Shown: piece after piece, positions 35,506 to 44,929 of the stretch
Layout: each line of letters opens with the position of its first letter
Position numbering within the stretch: position 1 is the first letter of the stretch
Assembly: GCF_000420385.1 (NCBI RefSeq)
Contig: NZ_ATUV01000002.1
Span: 310,001-374,000 of the forward strand
Source: Hippea alviniae EP5-r
GTDB lineage: Bacteria; Campylobacterota_A; Desulfurellia; Desulfurellales; Hippeaceae
Direction of reading: 5' to 3'
DNA: 64,000 nucleotides
Program-made: the position numbers and the translations under genes
The notes under the pieces: generated by a model
What the model was told of the DNA's origin: nothing
Databases searched by the model: none
Seen by the model: only the letters and a program-made list of their open reading frames with translations

Positions 35506-37794
35506 TGTGTACAAAACAAGAACGAACCATATAGCTATACCGGCTTTTATTGCATAAAACCAAACTGGAGATGCTTCTCCTTTTCCATAACTGTGAAGGC
35601 CTAAGGCTAAATAAAAGTTTACGCCAAAATATGTCATAAGGATAAAGAAAAAGCTAAATATGTAAAGAAAAGCCATAAATGTGCCGCTAACTCTTTTTGT
35701 TGCTTTTAGGTGGAGTATAGTTGAGTATGCAAGAATAGATATTAAACTCCAAGTCTCTTTCGGATCCCAAGACCAGTATCTTCCCCAGCTTTCATTTGCC
35801 CAGATGGCTCCCAAAATGGTTCCAATCGATAAAAGAAGAAGGCCTATGTAAGCCGAAAGGGATGATATACTCTCCGTTTGTTCTCTGTTTTTTGTCTCTA
35901 TGATATATATAATGGCTGATACCGAAGAGATAGCCAAGAATCCATACCCAACAGTTATGACTGCAACATGAAATAGAAGCCAATATGATTTTAAAACGGG
36001 TATTATGTTTATTATCTGTGGGTCTATGTCGCTTAGGCGGGCTGTGAGCATAAACATGCCAGAAACAAAAAAGCCAGCTCCTAAAATTGAGATGTTTCTT
36101 TTGAATACAACAAGGGATACCAAAGCTATGCTCCATGCTATAAACACAATGGATTCGTAGGCATCAGACCAGGGCATGTGTCCTGATATATACCATCTTA
36201 AAATTAGATTTGCAGAATGAAGTAAGACAAGAGAAATTCCAGTAAAAATACATGGTTTGTATAATTTTGAGATGATTCTTTTGCTTGAAAATCCGATTAT
36301 TATTAAAACCAAGCCAAAAATTGGATAGAGTATCGCAAGCTTTGAAAAAATTGATAGGCGATTATATATAATCTCTGCTTCTATTTTTATTTTTGATGGT
36401 ATTAGTTTTGGTGAGTATATCTTTTGGATTGTGTATATTATTTTTATCAACTCTTTTTCTTTTTTAGTGTCGTAATTCGATATAGATTTAATCAGAAGTT
36501 TAAAGATGTTTAAGTAGTATGCATTTTGCAAGTCTTGGACAGAGAGCCAATCTGAGTTATTGAATTCAGAAGGAAACATTTTAAAGATAGAAGCATTATA
36601 CACTTCGTTTGCTATAAATACTCTCTCTGCTATTTTTAGCCATTCTTTATCTTCTCTGCTTCTTTGGTTGGGTGGCTTTCTTAAGGCTCTGTTTATTTCA
36701 TCAGAATAAGCAAAGAATCCTGTTAAACTAAAAAAGTCGTTGAATGATGCATACCTTCCTTTTATCTTGAGTTTTTCTCTTATCTGTTTGTTGCCAATAT
36801 AAATCATTTTGATGTTCTGAAACAGGTTTGGATGTGTTAACATTCCTGTTATTATCTGGTTATAATTCATTCCGTATAAGCTGCTTTTCTTTGTCAGTTT
36901 ATATACGATGTTTTTGTCAAGCGTGTCCATTGACTCTATTCTTCCGTTGTTTTGAACGAGTATTCTGCTCCATAGCTCGCTGACTTTTTTTGATTTTTTA
37001 GCCCACTCTTTTATGGTTGCGGAGTTGGATATGTTTTGGGTTGAGTGTATTATTAAAAAAAGCATAAGGGTTATTTTTGAAAGTTTTTTCAAGGTCTCTT
37101 TTAGTTGGGCAGGTGGAAATAGTATAAGCAGAAAAGAACCTATCGAGAATAGCAGGTATCCGAAGTATGTTATGTAAATTCCTGGGTCGTATCGGATAAA
37201 CAGAACAGAGCCTTTTTCATCCGGGTCATAACTCATCTGATATATTCTGAGCCCTTTAAATTTTATCGGATGGTTCATGTAGATGTGATAATAAAAAGAC
37301 TTGTTTCTGTCCGTTATTACTATATAGCTATCATAGCTTTTTGGTTGATTGCTTCCTAAGTATTTCTCTATGACAAAATTTGTTAAAGTTATCTCAAAAC
37401 CGAGCGGCTTTGTCTCTTCTTTAGAAGGATTTGACCTGAAAGTTTCTAAAAAATTTGATGATGTTTGGCCAATTCTTAAATGAAGTATGCCTTCGAATGC
37501 CTTGTGTCTTGTTATCCCTGCTCCTATAAGCATTACGAGTATGGAAAGATGAATTAGAATTAAGGGTGGCTTTTTGTATAGCTTGTATCTTAGGATGGTT
37601 AGCGTTAGATTTATTCCTAAAATCCAAAATATGAACTCAAACCAATCTGTTCCATAAACATTAACCCATGCTTGTTTGTCTGAAGAAAAATATAGTGTTG
37701 CACTCATAAAGTATATCATTAATGCGATAAAAATTACAATAGTTAGTTTAAGGGAAGAGAGCATGTTGTAAAATTTTTTCATTACTGAAACCAT
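35470..37794 (-). CDS. ccsBA: System II cytochrome c biogenesis protein, fused ResB-CcsA
   Basis: A 774-residue fused haem transporter and cytochrome c synthetase. The N-terminal ResB part has four hydrophobic segments around a large periplasmic loop. The C-terminal CcsA part holds the tryptophan-rich haem-handling motif WGRYWSWDPKETWSL, flanked by conserved membrane histidines. Fused CcsBA is typical of Campylobacterota and relatives. A start at an internal ATG 12 bases later (MKKFYNML) is equally possible; neither has a good ribosome-binding site. It would attach haem to the 22 CxxCH sites of the convergent cytochrome genes. Confidence 0.92.
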   Translation of the reverse strand: MVSVMKKFYNMLSSLKLTIVIFIALMIYFMSATLYFSSDKQAWVNVYGTDWFEFIFWILGINLTLTILRYKLYKKPPLILIHLSILVMLIGAGITRHKAFEGILHLRIGQTSSNFLETFRSNPSKEETKPLGFEITLTNFVIEKYLGSNQPKSYDSYIVITDRNKSFYYHIYMNHPIKFKGLRIYQMSYDPDEKGSVLFIRYDPGIYITYFGYLLFSIGSFLLILFPPAQLKETLKKLSKITLMLFLIIHSTQNISNSATIKEWAKKSKKVSELWSRILVQNNGRIESMDTLDKNIVYKLTKKSSLYGMNYNQIITGMLTHPNLFQNIKMIYIGNKQIREKLKIKGRYASFNDFFSLTGFFAYSDEINRALRKPPNQRSREDKEWLKIAERVFIANEVYNASIFKMFPSEFNNSDWLSVQDLQNAYYLNIFKLLIKSISNYDTKKEKELIKIIYTIQKIYSPKLIPSKIKIEAEIIYNRLSIFSKLAILYPIFGLVLIIIGFSSKRIISKLYKPCIFTGISLVLLHSANLILRWYISGHMPWSDAYESIVFIAWSIALVSLVVFKRNISILGAGFFVSGMFMLTARLSDIDPQIINIIPVLKSYWLLFHVAVITVGYGFLAISSVSAIIYIIETKNREQTESISSLSAYIGLLLLSIGTILGAIWANESWGRYWSWDPKETWSLISILAYSTILHLKATKRVSGTFMAFLYIFSFFFILMTYFGVNFYLALGLHSYGKGEASPVWFYAIKAGIAIWFVLVLYTLFTVGINKKSS

Positions 37795-37875
37795 CTACTA
37801 TCTATATACAACTGTTGACTTAAAATCAATTGGTTTGCTTTTTGCTAAAAGTTTAAAAAACAAAAGGGAGGCAAC

Positions 37876-38874
37876 ATGTTTAATGACAAAACAATTTTAA
37901 TAACAGGCGGAACAGGAAGCTTCGGTAGAAAGTTTACTGAGCTTCTGCTCAAGAGATATAAACCCAAAAAGATTATTATCTATTCGCGAGATGAATTTAA
38001 GCAATTCGAGATGAGCAAGGTTTTCAACGACAAGTGCATGCGATACTTTATTGGCGATGTAAGGGATAAAGAGCGTCTTAAAAGGGCTTTTGAAGATGTT
38101 GATTATGTCGTTCACGCAGCGGCATTAAAGCAGGTTCCAGCAGCAGAATACAACCCGATGGAAGCAATAAAAACAAATGTGCTTGGTGCAAATAATGTAA
38201 TCGATGCAGCATTAGACAGCGGTGTAAAGAAGGTTATTGCCCTTTCAACTGACAAAGCTGTTAATCCTATCAACCTATATGGAGCAACAAAACTTGCAGC
38301 GGACAAGCTATTTATCGCAGCAAACAAAATGAAAGGCAAAAGGGATATAAAATTTAGTGTTGTTAGATACGGTAATGTCATGGCATCTCGTGGTAGTGTT
38401 ATACCATTTTTTATGAGATTGACAGAAGAAGGAGCAAAAGAGTTGCCTATAACCCATCCAGAGATGACACGCTTTTGGATAACATTGGAAGAAGCCGCAG
38501 AGTTTGTTATGAGTTCGTTTGAAACGATGAGGGGTGGTGAGATTTTTGTGCCTAAGATTCCATCTATGAGAATTACTGACCTTGCAAAAGCTATAAATCC
38601 TGATGCCAAATTTAAGATAATCGGCATAAGACCCGGCGAAAAATTACACGAGACGCTTGTATCTATTGATGAGTCTTACAATACAATAGAGTTTGAAAAT
38701 TATTATGCCATTCAGCCATCCATAGATGTTGCAGAGAGCGAAGAATACCTAACAAACGCATGGAATGAAAAGGGCGAAAGAAAGGAGTATGGTTTTAGCT
38801 TCAGGTCAGATAACAATGGCTGGTGGCTTACGGTAGATGACTTAAAAAAGAAGCTAAAGGAGATTTATGGATGA
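37876..38874 (+). CDS. pseB: UDP-N-acetylglucosamine 4,6-dehydratase (inverting)
   Basis: First enzyme of pseudaminic acid synthesis: removes water from UDP-GlcNAc and inverts C5. A 332-residue extended SDR with NAD loop TGGTGSFG, the RDEFKQFEM segment, HAAALKQVPAAEYNP, STDKAVNPINLYGATKLAADK (catalytic T, D, K and the YxxxK pair) and VRYGNVMASRGSVIP. These are specific to the PseB/FlaA1 family. Ribosome-binding site AAAGGGAGG precedes ATG. It overlaps pseC by ATGA. It is divergent from ccsBA. Confidence 0.95.
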   Translation: MFNDKTILITGGTGSFGRKFTELLLKRYKPKKIIIYSRDEFKQFEMSKVFNDKCMRYFIGDVRDKERLKRAFEDVDYVVHAAALKQVPAAEYNPMEAIKTNVLGANNVIDAALDSGVKKVIALSTDKAVNPINLYGATKLAADKLFIAANKMKGKRDIKFSVVRYGNVMASRGSVIPFFMRLTEEGAKELPITHPEMTRFWITLEEAAEFVMSSFETMRGGEIFVPKIPSMRITDLAKAINPDAKFKIIGIRPGEKLHETLVSIDESYNTIEFENYYAIQPSIDVAESEEYLTNAWNEKGERKEYGFSFRSDNNGWWLTVDDLKKKLKEIYG

Positions 38875-40016
38875 TTCCATACTCTCATCAGGTTATAGAT
38901 GAAGACGATATAAAAGCTATTATTGAAGTCTTAAAAAGCGATTTTTTAACGCAAGGCCCAAGGTTAAAAGAGTTTGAGAATGCTTTAGCTGATTATTGTA
39001 AAGTAAAATATTGCGTTGCATTTAACTCTGCCACGACGGCTTTATATGCTTCATGTTTCGCCTTAAATTTAAAAAAAGGAGATAAATTTATAACAACACC
39101 TATAAGCTTTGTTTCAACGGCAAATGCCGGTGTCTGGTGTGGAAGCGAGCCTGTTTTTGCGGATATTGAACTAAAAACGGGTAATATCGATATAAATTCT
39201 GTTGAAAGTTTGGTTGACGATAAAGTTAAACTTGTCATAGGTGTTGATTATGCTGGCAATCCTTTAAAATGGGATAAACTAAAAGAGCTATCAGAAAAGT
39301 ATGGTTTTAAGCTTATCGATGATGCATCTCATGCGTTAGGTGCAGAGTATAAGAAAAAAAAGATAGGTTCATGCGATTTTTCTGATATTACTGTTTTTAG
39401 TTTTCATCCGGTAAAACCTATAACAACCATTGAAGGTGGTGCTGCTTTGACAAACGATGAGAAAATTTACAAAAAGCTTTTGATGTTTAGAAATCATGGA
39501 ATTACAAAAGATGAAAGCGATTTTGTGTTTAGAAGCGATGGTGATTGGTATTATGAGATGCAGTTTTTATCCTTTAATGGCAGAATGAGCGATGTTCAAG
39601 CTGCTTTGGGTTTGTCTCAACTAAAAAAACTTGATGGTTTTATTGAAAAGAGAAGAAAAATTGTTTCGCTTTACAGAAATGAATTTAAAGATAAAGGTTT
39701 TTTTGAGTTTTTAGAAGAGACAGAAGATACAAAAAGTGGTTATCATTTGCTTGCTGTTTTGCTCAAAGACGGTTTTATTCAAAAAAGGCGAGAAATTTTT
39801 AAGAGATTAAGAGATAAAAATATCGGAGTTCAAGTGCATTATATTCCAATTTATAAACAGCCCTTTTATAGGAGTATATTAAAAAATGAGCCCTATTGTC
39901 CCACTGCCGAAGAATTTTACAAAAGAGAGTTGAGTCTGCCTGTCTATCCTTCGCTTCCTACAAAAGAGTTGAACTATATTTTTAACTCTATTTATGAGAT
40001 TTTTTCAAAAGAATAA
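38871..40016 (+). CDS. pseC: UDP-4-amino-4,6-dideoxy-N-acetyl-altrosamine transaminase
   Basis: PLP-dependent DegT/DnrJ/EryC1-family aminotransferase, 381 residues, acting after PseB to make the 4-amino sugar. The PLP lysine is K182 in FSFHPVKPITTIEGG, a PseC-type motif. Other family segments are FNSATTALYASCFAL and VDYAGNP. It has no frameshifts and ends in a strong terminator. PseH, the acetyltransferase, and clear PseF/PseI genes are not adjacent; related NeuB, SpsF and SpsG-type genes lie at 11-16 kb. Confidence 0.93.
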   Translation: MIPYSHQVIDEDDIKAIIEVLKSDFLTQGPRLKEFENALADYCKVKYCVAFNSATTALYASCFALNLKKGDKFITTPISFVSTANAGVWCGSEPVFADIELKTGNIDINSVESLVDDKVKLVIGVDYAGNPLKWDKLKELSEKYGFKLIDDASHALGAEYKKKKIGSCDFSDITVFSFHPVKPITTIEGGAALTNDEKIYKKLLMFRNHGITKDESDFVFRSDGDWYYEMQFLSFNGRMSDVQAALGLSQLKKLDGFIEKRRKIVSLYRNEFKDKGFFEFLEETEDTKSGYHLLAVLLKDGFIQKRREIFKRLRDKNIGVQVHYIPIYKQPFYRSILKNEPYCPTAEEFYKRELSLPVYPSLPTKELNYIFNSIYEIFSKE

Positions 40017-40047
40017 AAAAGGGAGACTTTTGAAAGTCTCCCTTTTT
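40015..40047. terminator. Bidirectional rho-independent terminator
   Basis: A symmetrical stem (AAAAAGGGAGACTTT with AAAGTCTCCCTTTTT) and a two-base loop lie between the convergent pseC and flagellin genes. A- and T-runs on both sides let it stop transcription from both strands. It begins inside the pseC stop codon. Confidence 0.93.
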
Positions 40048-40064
40048 GTGTGCTTGAGTTTTTA

Positions 40065-41870
40065 TTACTGCAGCAGTCTGAGAACATTCTGCTGAACTGC
40101 ATTTGCCTGAGCAAGAGCATAGGTACCAGACTGAGCAAGAATCTGCAGTTTGGAGAATGTTGAAGACTCTTGTGCGAAGTTTACGTCTCTAATTGTGGAT
40201 TCTGCACCGTCAATATTAATCTTCGTCACTGAGATGTTTTCGACGGTTGCCTGAATCTGGTTCTGGATAGCACCGAGAGAAGACCTGACAGCGTCAAGGT
40301 CGCTTAGGGCAGATTGAGCAATCTTGATTGCGAGCTCAGCACCTTGAGTTGTCATTACATTGACGTCATCGAGTTTATTGTTAGGTGCGATAACGCCGCT
40401 TTTGAATCCGCCAACACTTGGCTTGTCTCCGCCTACAGTTATGTTATCCGTTGATGTAAGGATTACTTTTCCTCTGTGTGATTCATTGGCAAGATAATAA
40501 TTATCGTGATTTGCATTTGTATCGTCAAGGCCTAAGAATTGTAAGTGGCTTGCGGCAGCATTATTAACAGTGCCAGGACTACTTGCAACATAGATATTTA
40601 AATCTTCACCATCTCTTACTATAATCTTTAAATCATATTGACCCGCAGTAGTAGTCGAAACATAACTTGCCCTTATATTATTTGTGCTTATACCCGCTGC
40701 CTGAAGCTGGGTATTAATAGACTGAGCCGCAGTTTTACCAGATGCATTAGCTGCTACCGTTAATTTTATACCATTTAAATAGAAGCTGAATCCAGTTAAA
40801 ACTTGATTTTTTGTTCCTTTAATGGCTGTTTCAGCTGTACTTAATCCTGTTATGGCTGCGGCATTGCCATGCGTCTCTATAGCTATATTTCTTCCATCAA
40901 TGGCCGTAAGAACAAGCTGACCACTCTTGTTTACACTTGCAACAACACCAGTCTGGTCTGTGTATTTATTGATTGCATTGACTAACGCACCGTTTGAATC
41001 GTTTGCTCCAACATTAACCTGACCGATGTTAACACCGTTTATCCATAAATCACCAGCATTAATTGTTCCAGCCTGAATTGCAGCAGTTCCGGTTACAACA
41101 TTAGATGCCCTTGCTTCAACACCACCAGTGTCAAGCTGAACAGCGTTGATTGCAGCAGCAACTGTTTTTGCATCAAGCTGTCTGAGCCTGTCTATTCCAG
41201 CTATATCCTGACCTACACCAACACCATTGATTGTTAAGTCGTTATCTTTTAATTCAATGAGATTTGTCTTGCTATTGTAGGTAAGTATATTACCTGTAGT
41301 ATTGCTTGCTTCCTGTTCTGGCTCAAGCCAATCTGCTGTCAATGTCCCATTAGCCACCCAACCGATAGAGTCTGCTGCTGTTCTTCTTGCTCCTATTGAA
41401 ATCGTCTGGTCCATATATGCGCCAATGTGGACTATCTTGTCAGTAAATGTTCCATCAAGTAGCTTTGTGTCTTTATAGGATGTTGTCTCTGCAATGTTGT
41501 TTACTTCCTGAATGAGTTTGTTAATTTCTGCCTGAATAGCTTGTCTTGAAGATGGGTCTTCTGTTGCGTTTGCAGCCTGTGCTGCCTTCTGTGCGATTGT
41601 CTGAACGATGTCGATGGATTTCTGCAGAGCCATGTCTGCAATCTGAATGAGTTTGATAGCGTTATTGCCGTTGTTTATAGCCTGATTTAAGTTCATGGAC
41701 TGAAACTTAAGACCGTCTGCGATTGTCATGCCTGCTGCATCGTCTGCAGCCTTTGTAATTCTTAAACCTGTTGAAAGTCTGTTTAAAGAGAGTGATAGTT
41801 TGTTGTTCGTGTTGTTAAGGTTGAATACTGCATATTCAGCAGCGATGTTGGTATTGATTCTAAGTCCCAT
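40065..41870 (-). CDS. fliC: Flagellin
   Basis: The flagellar filament protein, 601 residues. The N-terminal D0/D1 coils (MGLRINTNIAAEYAVFNLNN through AETTSYKDTKLLDG) and the C-terminal coils (from VRSSLGAIQNQIQATVENI to VLRLLQ) are conserved. The variable middle (about 170-490) contains two Flagellin_IN-like repeats (LWINGVNIG and FYLNGIKLTV), the surface-exposed part that is likely glycosylated. AAAGGAGGTAAG gives a strong ribosome-binding site. A sigma-28 promoter lies 115 bases upstream. Nearby pseB, pseC and Maf genes support glycosylation by nonulosonates. Confidence 0.97.
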   Translation of the reverse strand: MGLRINTNIAAEYAVFNLNNTNNKLSLSLNRLSTGLRITKAADDAAGMTIADGLKFQSMNLNQAINNGNNAIKLIQIADMALQKSIDIVQTIAQKAAQAANATEDPSSRQAIQAEINKLIQEVNNIAETTSYKDTKLLDGTFTDKIVHIGAYMDQTISIGARRTAADSIGWVANGTLTADWLEPEQEASNTTGNILTYNSKTNLIELKDNDLTINGVGVGQDIAGIDRLRQLDAKTVAAAINAVQLDTGGVEARASNVVTGTAAIQAGTINAGDLWINGVNIGQVNVGANDSNGALVNAINKYTDQTGVVASVNKSGQLVLTAIDGRNIAIETHGNAAAITGLSTAETAIKGTKNQVLTGFSFYLNGIKLTVAANASGKTAAQSINTQLQAAGISTNNIRASYVSTTTAGQYDLKIIVRDGEDLNIYVASSPGTVNNAAASHLQFLGLDDTNANHDNYYLANESHRGKVILTSTDNITVGGDKPSVGGFKSGVIAPNNKLDDVNVMTTQGAELAIKIAQSALSDLDAVRSSLGAIQNQIQATVENISVTKINIDGAESTIRDVNFAQESSTFSKLQILAQSGTYALAQANAVQQNVLRLLQ

Positions 41871-41984
41871 TGCTTACCTCCTTTTAAGTTTTAAGGTTAA
41901 ACATAGATTCCCGAACCCTTAACCTTTAGGTTTTGATTTCTCCTAAAGGGCATCACCTCCTTACTTCTTTTGTTGCCTATCTAT
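41871..41984 (-). promoter_or_regulatory. Flagellin mRNA leader with overlapping hairpins and a second Shine-Dalgarno
   Basis: The leader of about 105 bases has two inverted repeats on the minus strand. One pairs CCTTTAGG (41942-41949) with CCTAAAGG (41923-41930). The other pairs AAGGTTAA (41919-41926) with TTAACCTT (41893-41900). They share 41923-41926, so they cannot form together. An extra AAGGAGGTGATG (41951-41962) precedes them and repeats the real ribosome-binding sequence, but without a normal gene after it. GGA triplets in the first loop could bind CsrA. Confidence 0.55.
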
Positions 41985-42012
41985 TTAGTCGGCAGCTTTT
42001 AAGAAAACTTTA
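41985..42012 (-). promoter_or_regulatory. Sigma-28 (FliA) promoter of flagellin
   Basis: On the minus strand TAAAGTTT (42005-42012), 11 bases, then GCCGACTAA (41985-41993) closely match the FliA consensus TAAAGTTT-N11-GCCGATAA. It is correctly oriented for the flagellin gene. This is the best promoter match in the window. Confidence 0.93.
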
Positions 42013-42084
42013 GCCTTTTGTCTAACTTTTTTAGGAATGGGTATTGCTAAAAGATTAAAGCAATTACAGTAGTGGGGGTCAAAG

Positions 42085-44844
42085 ATGCTTGAAAAAAACA
42101 GATTGGCTTTAAAAGAAAAAGGAATTTTGGAGATAATAGAAAACTGTGAAGACGACCCAAATATAAAAGTAGAGGACGATAAGCTATTTTACGGTGATAT
42201 TGAACTGGATGAAAAAAGGAAGGTAAAAGAAAATGTTAAACCTATTGACACAATTTTTTTGCACGGGTTTGGATACGGCAATACATTAAAGATTTTAAGA
42301 GAAGCCTTTCCTGAAACGGTAATTGTTGTTCTGGAAAGTAACCCTTGTATTATAAAGAAAACGCTCGAGCATAAAGATTTGTCTGAAATTATTCTGGATA
42401 AAAAAGTAATAATAGCTATAATAAAGAATATAGAAATAGCACAAAAAAATATAACAACGGTAATAAAAATACTTAATCAACGCCTAAACTGGAGCGATGT
42501 AATACAATTTACTTCGCCAAACTACGACAAAGTATCGTTTTACAAAATAAAGGAAATAAGAGACATACTAAAGAAAGAACTATCTTTGATAATCGTAAAT
42601 AGAAACACCTTAATCAACAGATCCGTGCATATGAGTGAAAATATCTTGTATAACATACCTTCCTTAGCCAAAGGTGGATACATAGAATATTTTAATGATA
42701 GATTCAAAAACAAACCGGCTGTAATTGTTGCAAGCGGTCCTTCTTTGTCAAAAAATGTTGGACTGCTAAAAGAAATACAAGATAAAGCAGTGATTATAGC
42801 CGCAGACAGCGTAATATCTGTATTGAAGGATATAGATGTTGAACCCGATTTTGTATGTGGCGTTGATCACCAACAAATTAACGAGAATAAATACTCTCCA
42901 ATATTAAAAGAGAAAAAAAGAAGAAAGTCGCATTTTGTAGGAGCCGATGGTATATACTTTTCCATACCAAAATTATTTAAACACTCATTTTTTGAACTTT
43001 CAGGTGGGTCTATAGGCTACCTTTACTCGGATATTTTTGAAAAACCCAAAAAGAAACATTTCTCTTTAAACAATGTTGCCAACATAGCTATTCAACTTGC
43101 ATATATAATGGGTGCAAATCCGATAATATTTATTGGTCAGGATTGGGCTTACTCTGGTGGTCAAGACCATGCAAAGGGCGTATTCTTATCTGGTGGTTTA
43201 CCTAAGAATGTTATCTGGGTTAAAGGAAATTATGAAGAGAAGATTCCAACGACTGAAACCCTTTACTCTGGACTTAAAATCGTAGAAGAGATTATAAAAA
43301 GCACAAAGAATGAAGGGTTTAAATATGTTAATGCAACGGAAGGTGGTGCATATATTGAAGGGACAGAAGTTATAAGTTTTAAAGAAGCGATTGATAAGTA
43401 TTTAAAAGAGCGCATAGACAAAAGTTTTATAAAAAAACCACGAATTGAACTAAAACATGATGCATTTATTAGAAAAACGGAAAAAATAAGCAAATCACTT
43501 GAGGACATTATTAAAAAAGCGACAAAAGCGCTGGCAATTGACAACAAGGTTTTAAAGAGATGGATAAGAAATAAAAATGTTGAAGAAATCAGAAAAGATG
43601 TAGATGAAGTTAATAAAATAAATGATGAAATAACTTTTGATAATGTGTTCTCTTCGGCGGTTGCAATATTTTACTTTAAGGATTTCTTCTACTTTTACAG
43701 AGAAGAGATGTATATAGAAGGACAAGACACAAAAAAAAGAATTGAACAGTCCATCAAATATTTCAAACTTATAAAGAGCAAAAGTGTTTTGGTTAAGAAA
43801 AGAGTTGATAAATTGCTTGAGTTTCTGAAACTTGAGCACGATTTTATTGTTGATAAAGAAAAATTTGTTAAGAAACTCGATAGAATAATAAGACTTGCCG
43901 AATTGTATTTTGAATTTAAAGATACATACTCTGGACTTGAGCTTGTTGATTATGCTTTGAGTATCTATCCAGATTCTGCTGATTTGTATTACTGGAAGGC
44001 AAAATTACATACATTAAACAGATTTATGCATAAAGAAGCACTTGAAAGTTTTGAAAAAGCAATCGAATTAAGGCCTGATTTTGAAAAGGCAATTTTTGAC
44101 TATGAAGTTGAAAAGAAAATGGTTATGTCTCACATGATACTTGCAAAAAATTCTGTTGAAAAAAAGGAGTTCCCAAGAGCTAAACTGCTTTTGAAAAGAG
44201 CGCTTGATTACGAACCGGATAACGAAGAGATAAAAAGATGGATAAAAATCGTTGATGAAATCGCGAAACTTGATCAAAATGTCCAAAGGCAAAACTTACT
44301 ATTTGAACAATTAAAGATAGAAGATGAATCCTTTGATATGTACAAAAAGGCAATAGATTTTGTGAAAAAAGAAGAGTTTGATAAAGCGTTTGATATACTA
44401 AAAGAGCTTTACGATAAGCATGGTGCGTTTGGCGATATTCCATTTTTACTTGGTAGTATTCATGTGGACAGAAAGGAGCTCGACGAAGCCGAAAAATATC
44501 TAAAAGAAGCCGTTGAGCTTATTCCGTATCAGCCTTTGGTTTATCTTGCGTTGGGTAAACTTTACATAGAAAAGGAAGAGTATCTCTTGGCAAAAGAGAA
44601 TCTCGAGAAAGCAATCGCAATGAATCCGAACTTAAAACCGGGCGTTTTAGATACACTCGGCAATCTCTATTATGAGTTTGGAGAGTATGAGAAAGCTTTT
44701 AAAGCGTTTGAAGAGTTTTTAGAGTATTCAGATGATAAAATAAAAACATTAACTAAACTTGCTTTGTGCTACAAAGAGATGGGCATGATTGAAGAGTATA
44801 ACAAGCTTATGGAAAAAATACGAACAATTACAGAAGCGAATTAG
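42085..44844 (+). CDS. Maf-type flagellin glycosyltransferase (DUF115) with TPR tail
   Basis: A 919-residue motility accessory factor. Maf proteins transfer pseudaminic or legionaminic acid to flagellin. An N-terminal domain (1-200) precedes the MptE-like/DUF115 domain with KPAVIVASGPSLSKN near residue 210, AADSVISVL, PDFVCGVD and IFIGQDWAYSGGQDH. After a coiled middle region (about 450-600), residues from about 605 to the end form TPR repeats (SADLYYWKAKLHTLNRF, AEKYLKEAVELIPYQPLVYLALGKLY). The TPR extension is unusual and may dock flagellin or its chaperone. It is divergent from flagellin. Confidence 0.88.
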   Translation: MLEKNRLALKEKGILEIIENCEDDPNIKVEDDKLFYGDIELDEKRKVKENVKPIDTIFLHGFGYGNTLKILREAFPETVIVVLESNPCIIKKTLEHKDLSEIILDKKVIIAIIKNIEIAQKNITTVIKILNQRLNWSDVIQFTSPNYDKVSFYKIKEIRDILKKELSLIIVNRNTLINRSVHMSENILYNIPSLAKGGYIEYFNDRFKNKPAVIVASGPSLSKNVGLLKEIQDKAVIIAADSVISVLKDIDVEPDFVCGVDHQQINENKYSPILKEKKRRKSHFVGADGIYFSIPKLFKHSFFELSGGSIGYLYSDIFEKPKKKHFSLNNVANIAIQLAYIMGANPIIFIGQDWAYSGGQDHAKGVFLSGGLPKNVIWVKGNYEEKIPTTETLYSGLKIVEEIIKSTKNEGFKYVNATEGGAYIEGTEVISFKEAIDKYLKERIDKSFIKKPRIELKHDAFIRKTEKISKSLEDIIKKATKALAIDNKVLKRWIRNKNVEEIRKDVDEVNKINDEITFDNVFSSAVAIFYFKDFFYFYREEMYIEGQDTKKRIEQSIKYFKLIKSKSVLVKKRVDKLLEFLKLEHDFIVDKEKFVKKLDRIIRLAELYFEFKDTYSGLELVDYALSIYPDSADLYYWKAKLHTLNRFMHKEALESFEKAIELRPDFEKAIFDYEVEKKMVMSHMILAKNSVEKKEFPRAKLLLKRALDYEPDNEEIKRWIKIVDEIAKLDQNVQRQNLLFEQLKIEDESFDMYKKAIDFVKKEEFDKAFDILKELYDKHGAFGDIPFLLGSIHVDRKELDEAEKYLKEAVELIPYQPLVYLALGKLYIEKEEYLLAKENLEKAIAMNPNLKPGVLDTLGNLYYEFGEYEKAFKAFEEFLEYSDDKIKTLTKLALCYKEMGMIEEYNKLMEKIRTITEAN

Positions 44845-44889
44845 AGTATTAAGACTCTTTTGGGATTTAGGGTTTAAGGTTTGAGATGA

Positions 44890-44928
44890 GATAAAAAGAA
44901 AAAGGGCGGAAAACAAATGCCACCCTTT
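44890..44928 (-). terminator. Rho-independent terminator after serA
   Basis: Read on the minus strand, AAAGGGTGG pairs with CCGCCCTTT (one U-G wobble) around an 11-base loop (44901-44909 with 44920-44928), and a T-rich tail follows (44890-44900). It begins one base after the serA stop and ends the long minus-strand operon. Confidence 0.85.
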
Positions 44929-44929
44929 G

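Noticed and set aside
37801-37875. Sigma-70 promoter between ccsBA and pseB
   Set aside because: TTGACT at 37815 has no -10 box within 15-19 bases, and the minus-strand pair has only 15 bases spacing. The evidence is too weak to list.
41894-41957. Eighteen-codon frame in the flagellin leader starting after AAGGAGGT
   Set aside because: The spacing between the Shine-Dalgarno and the ATG is only about two bases and the peptide has no recognisable features.
42013-42084. Second sigma-28 or sigma-54 promoter driving the Maf gene
   Set aside because: Neither TAAA/GCCGATAA nor TGGC/TTGC elements could be found in the forward direction at proper spacing. The gene's promoter remains unidentified.
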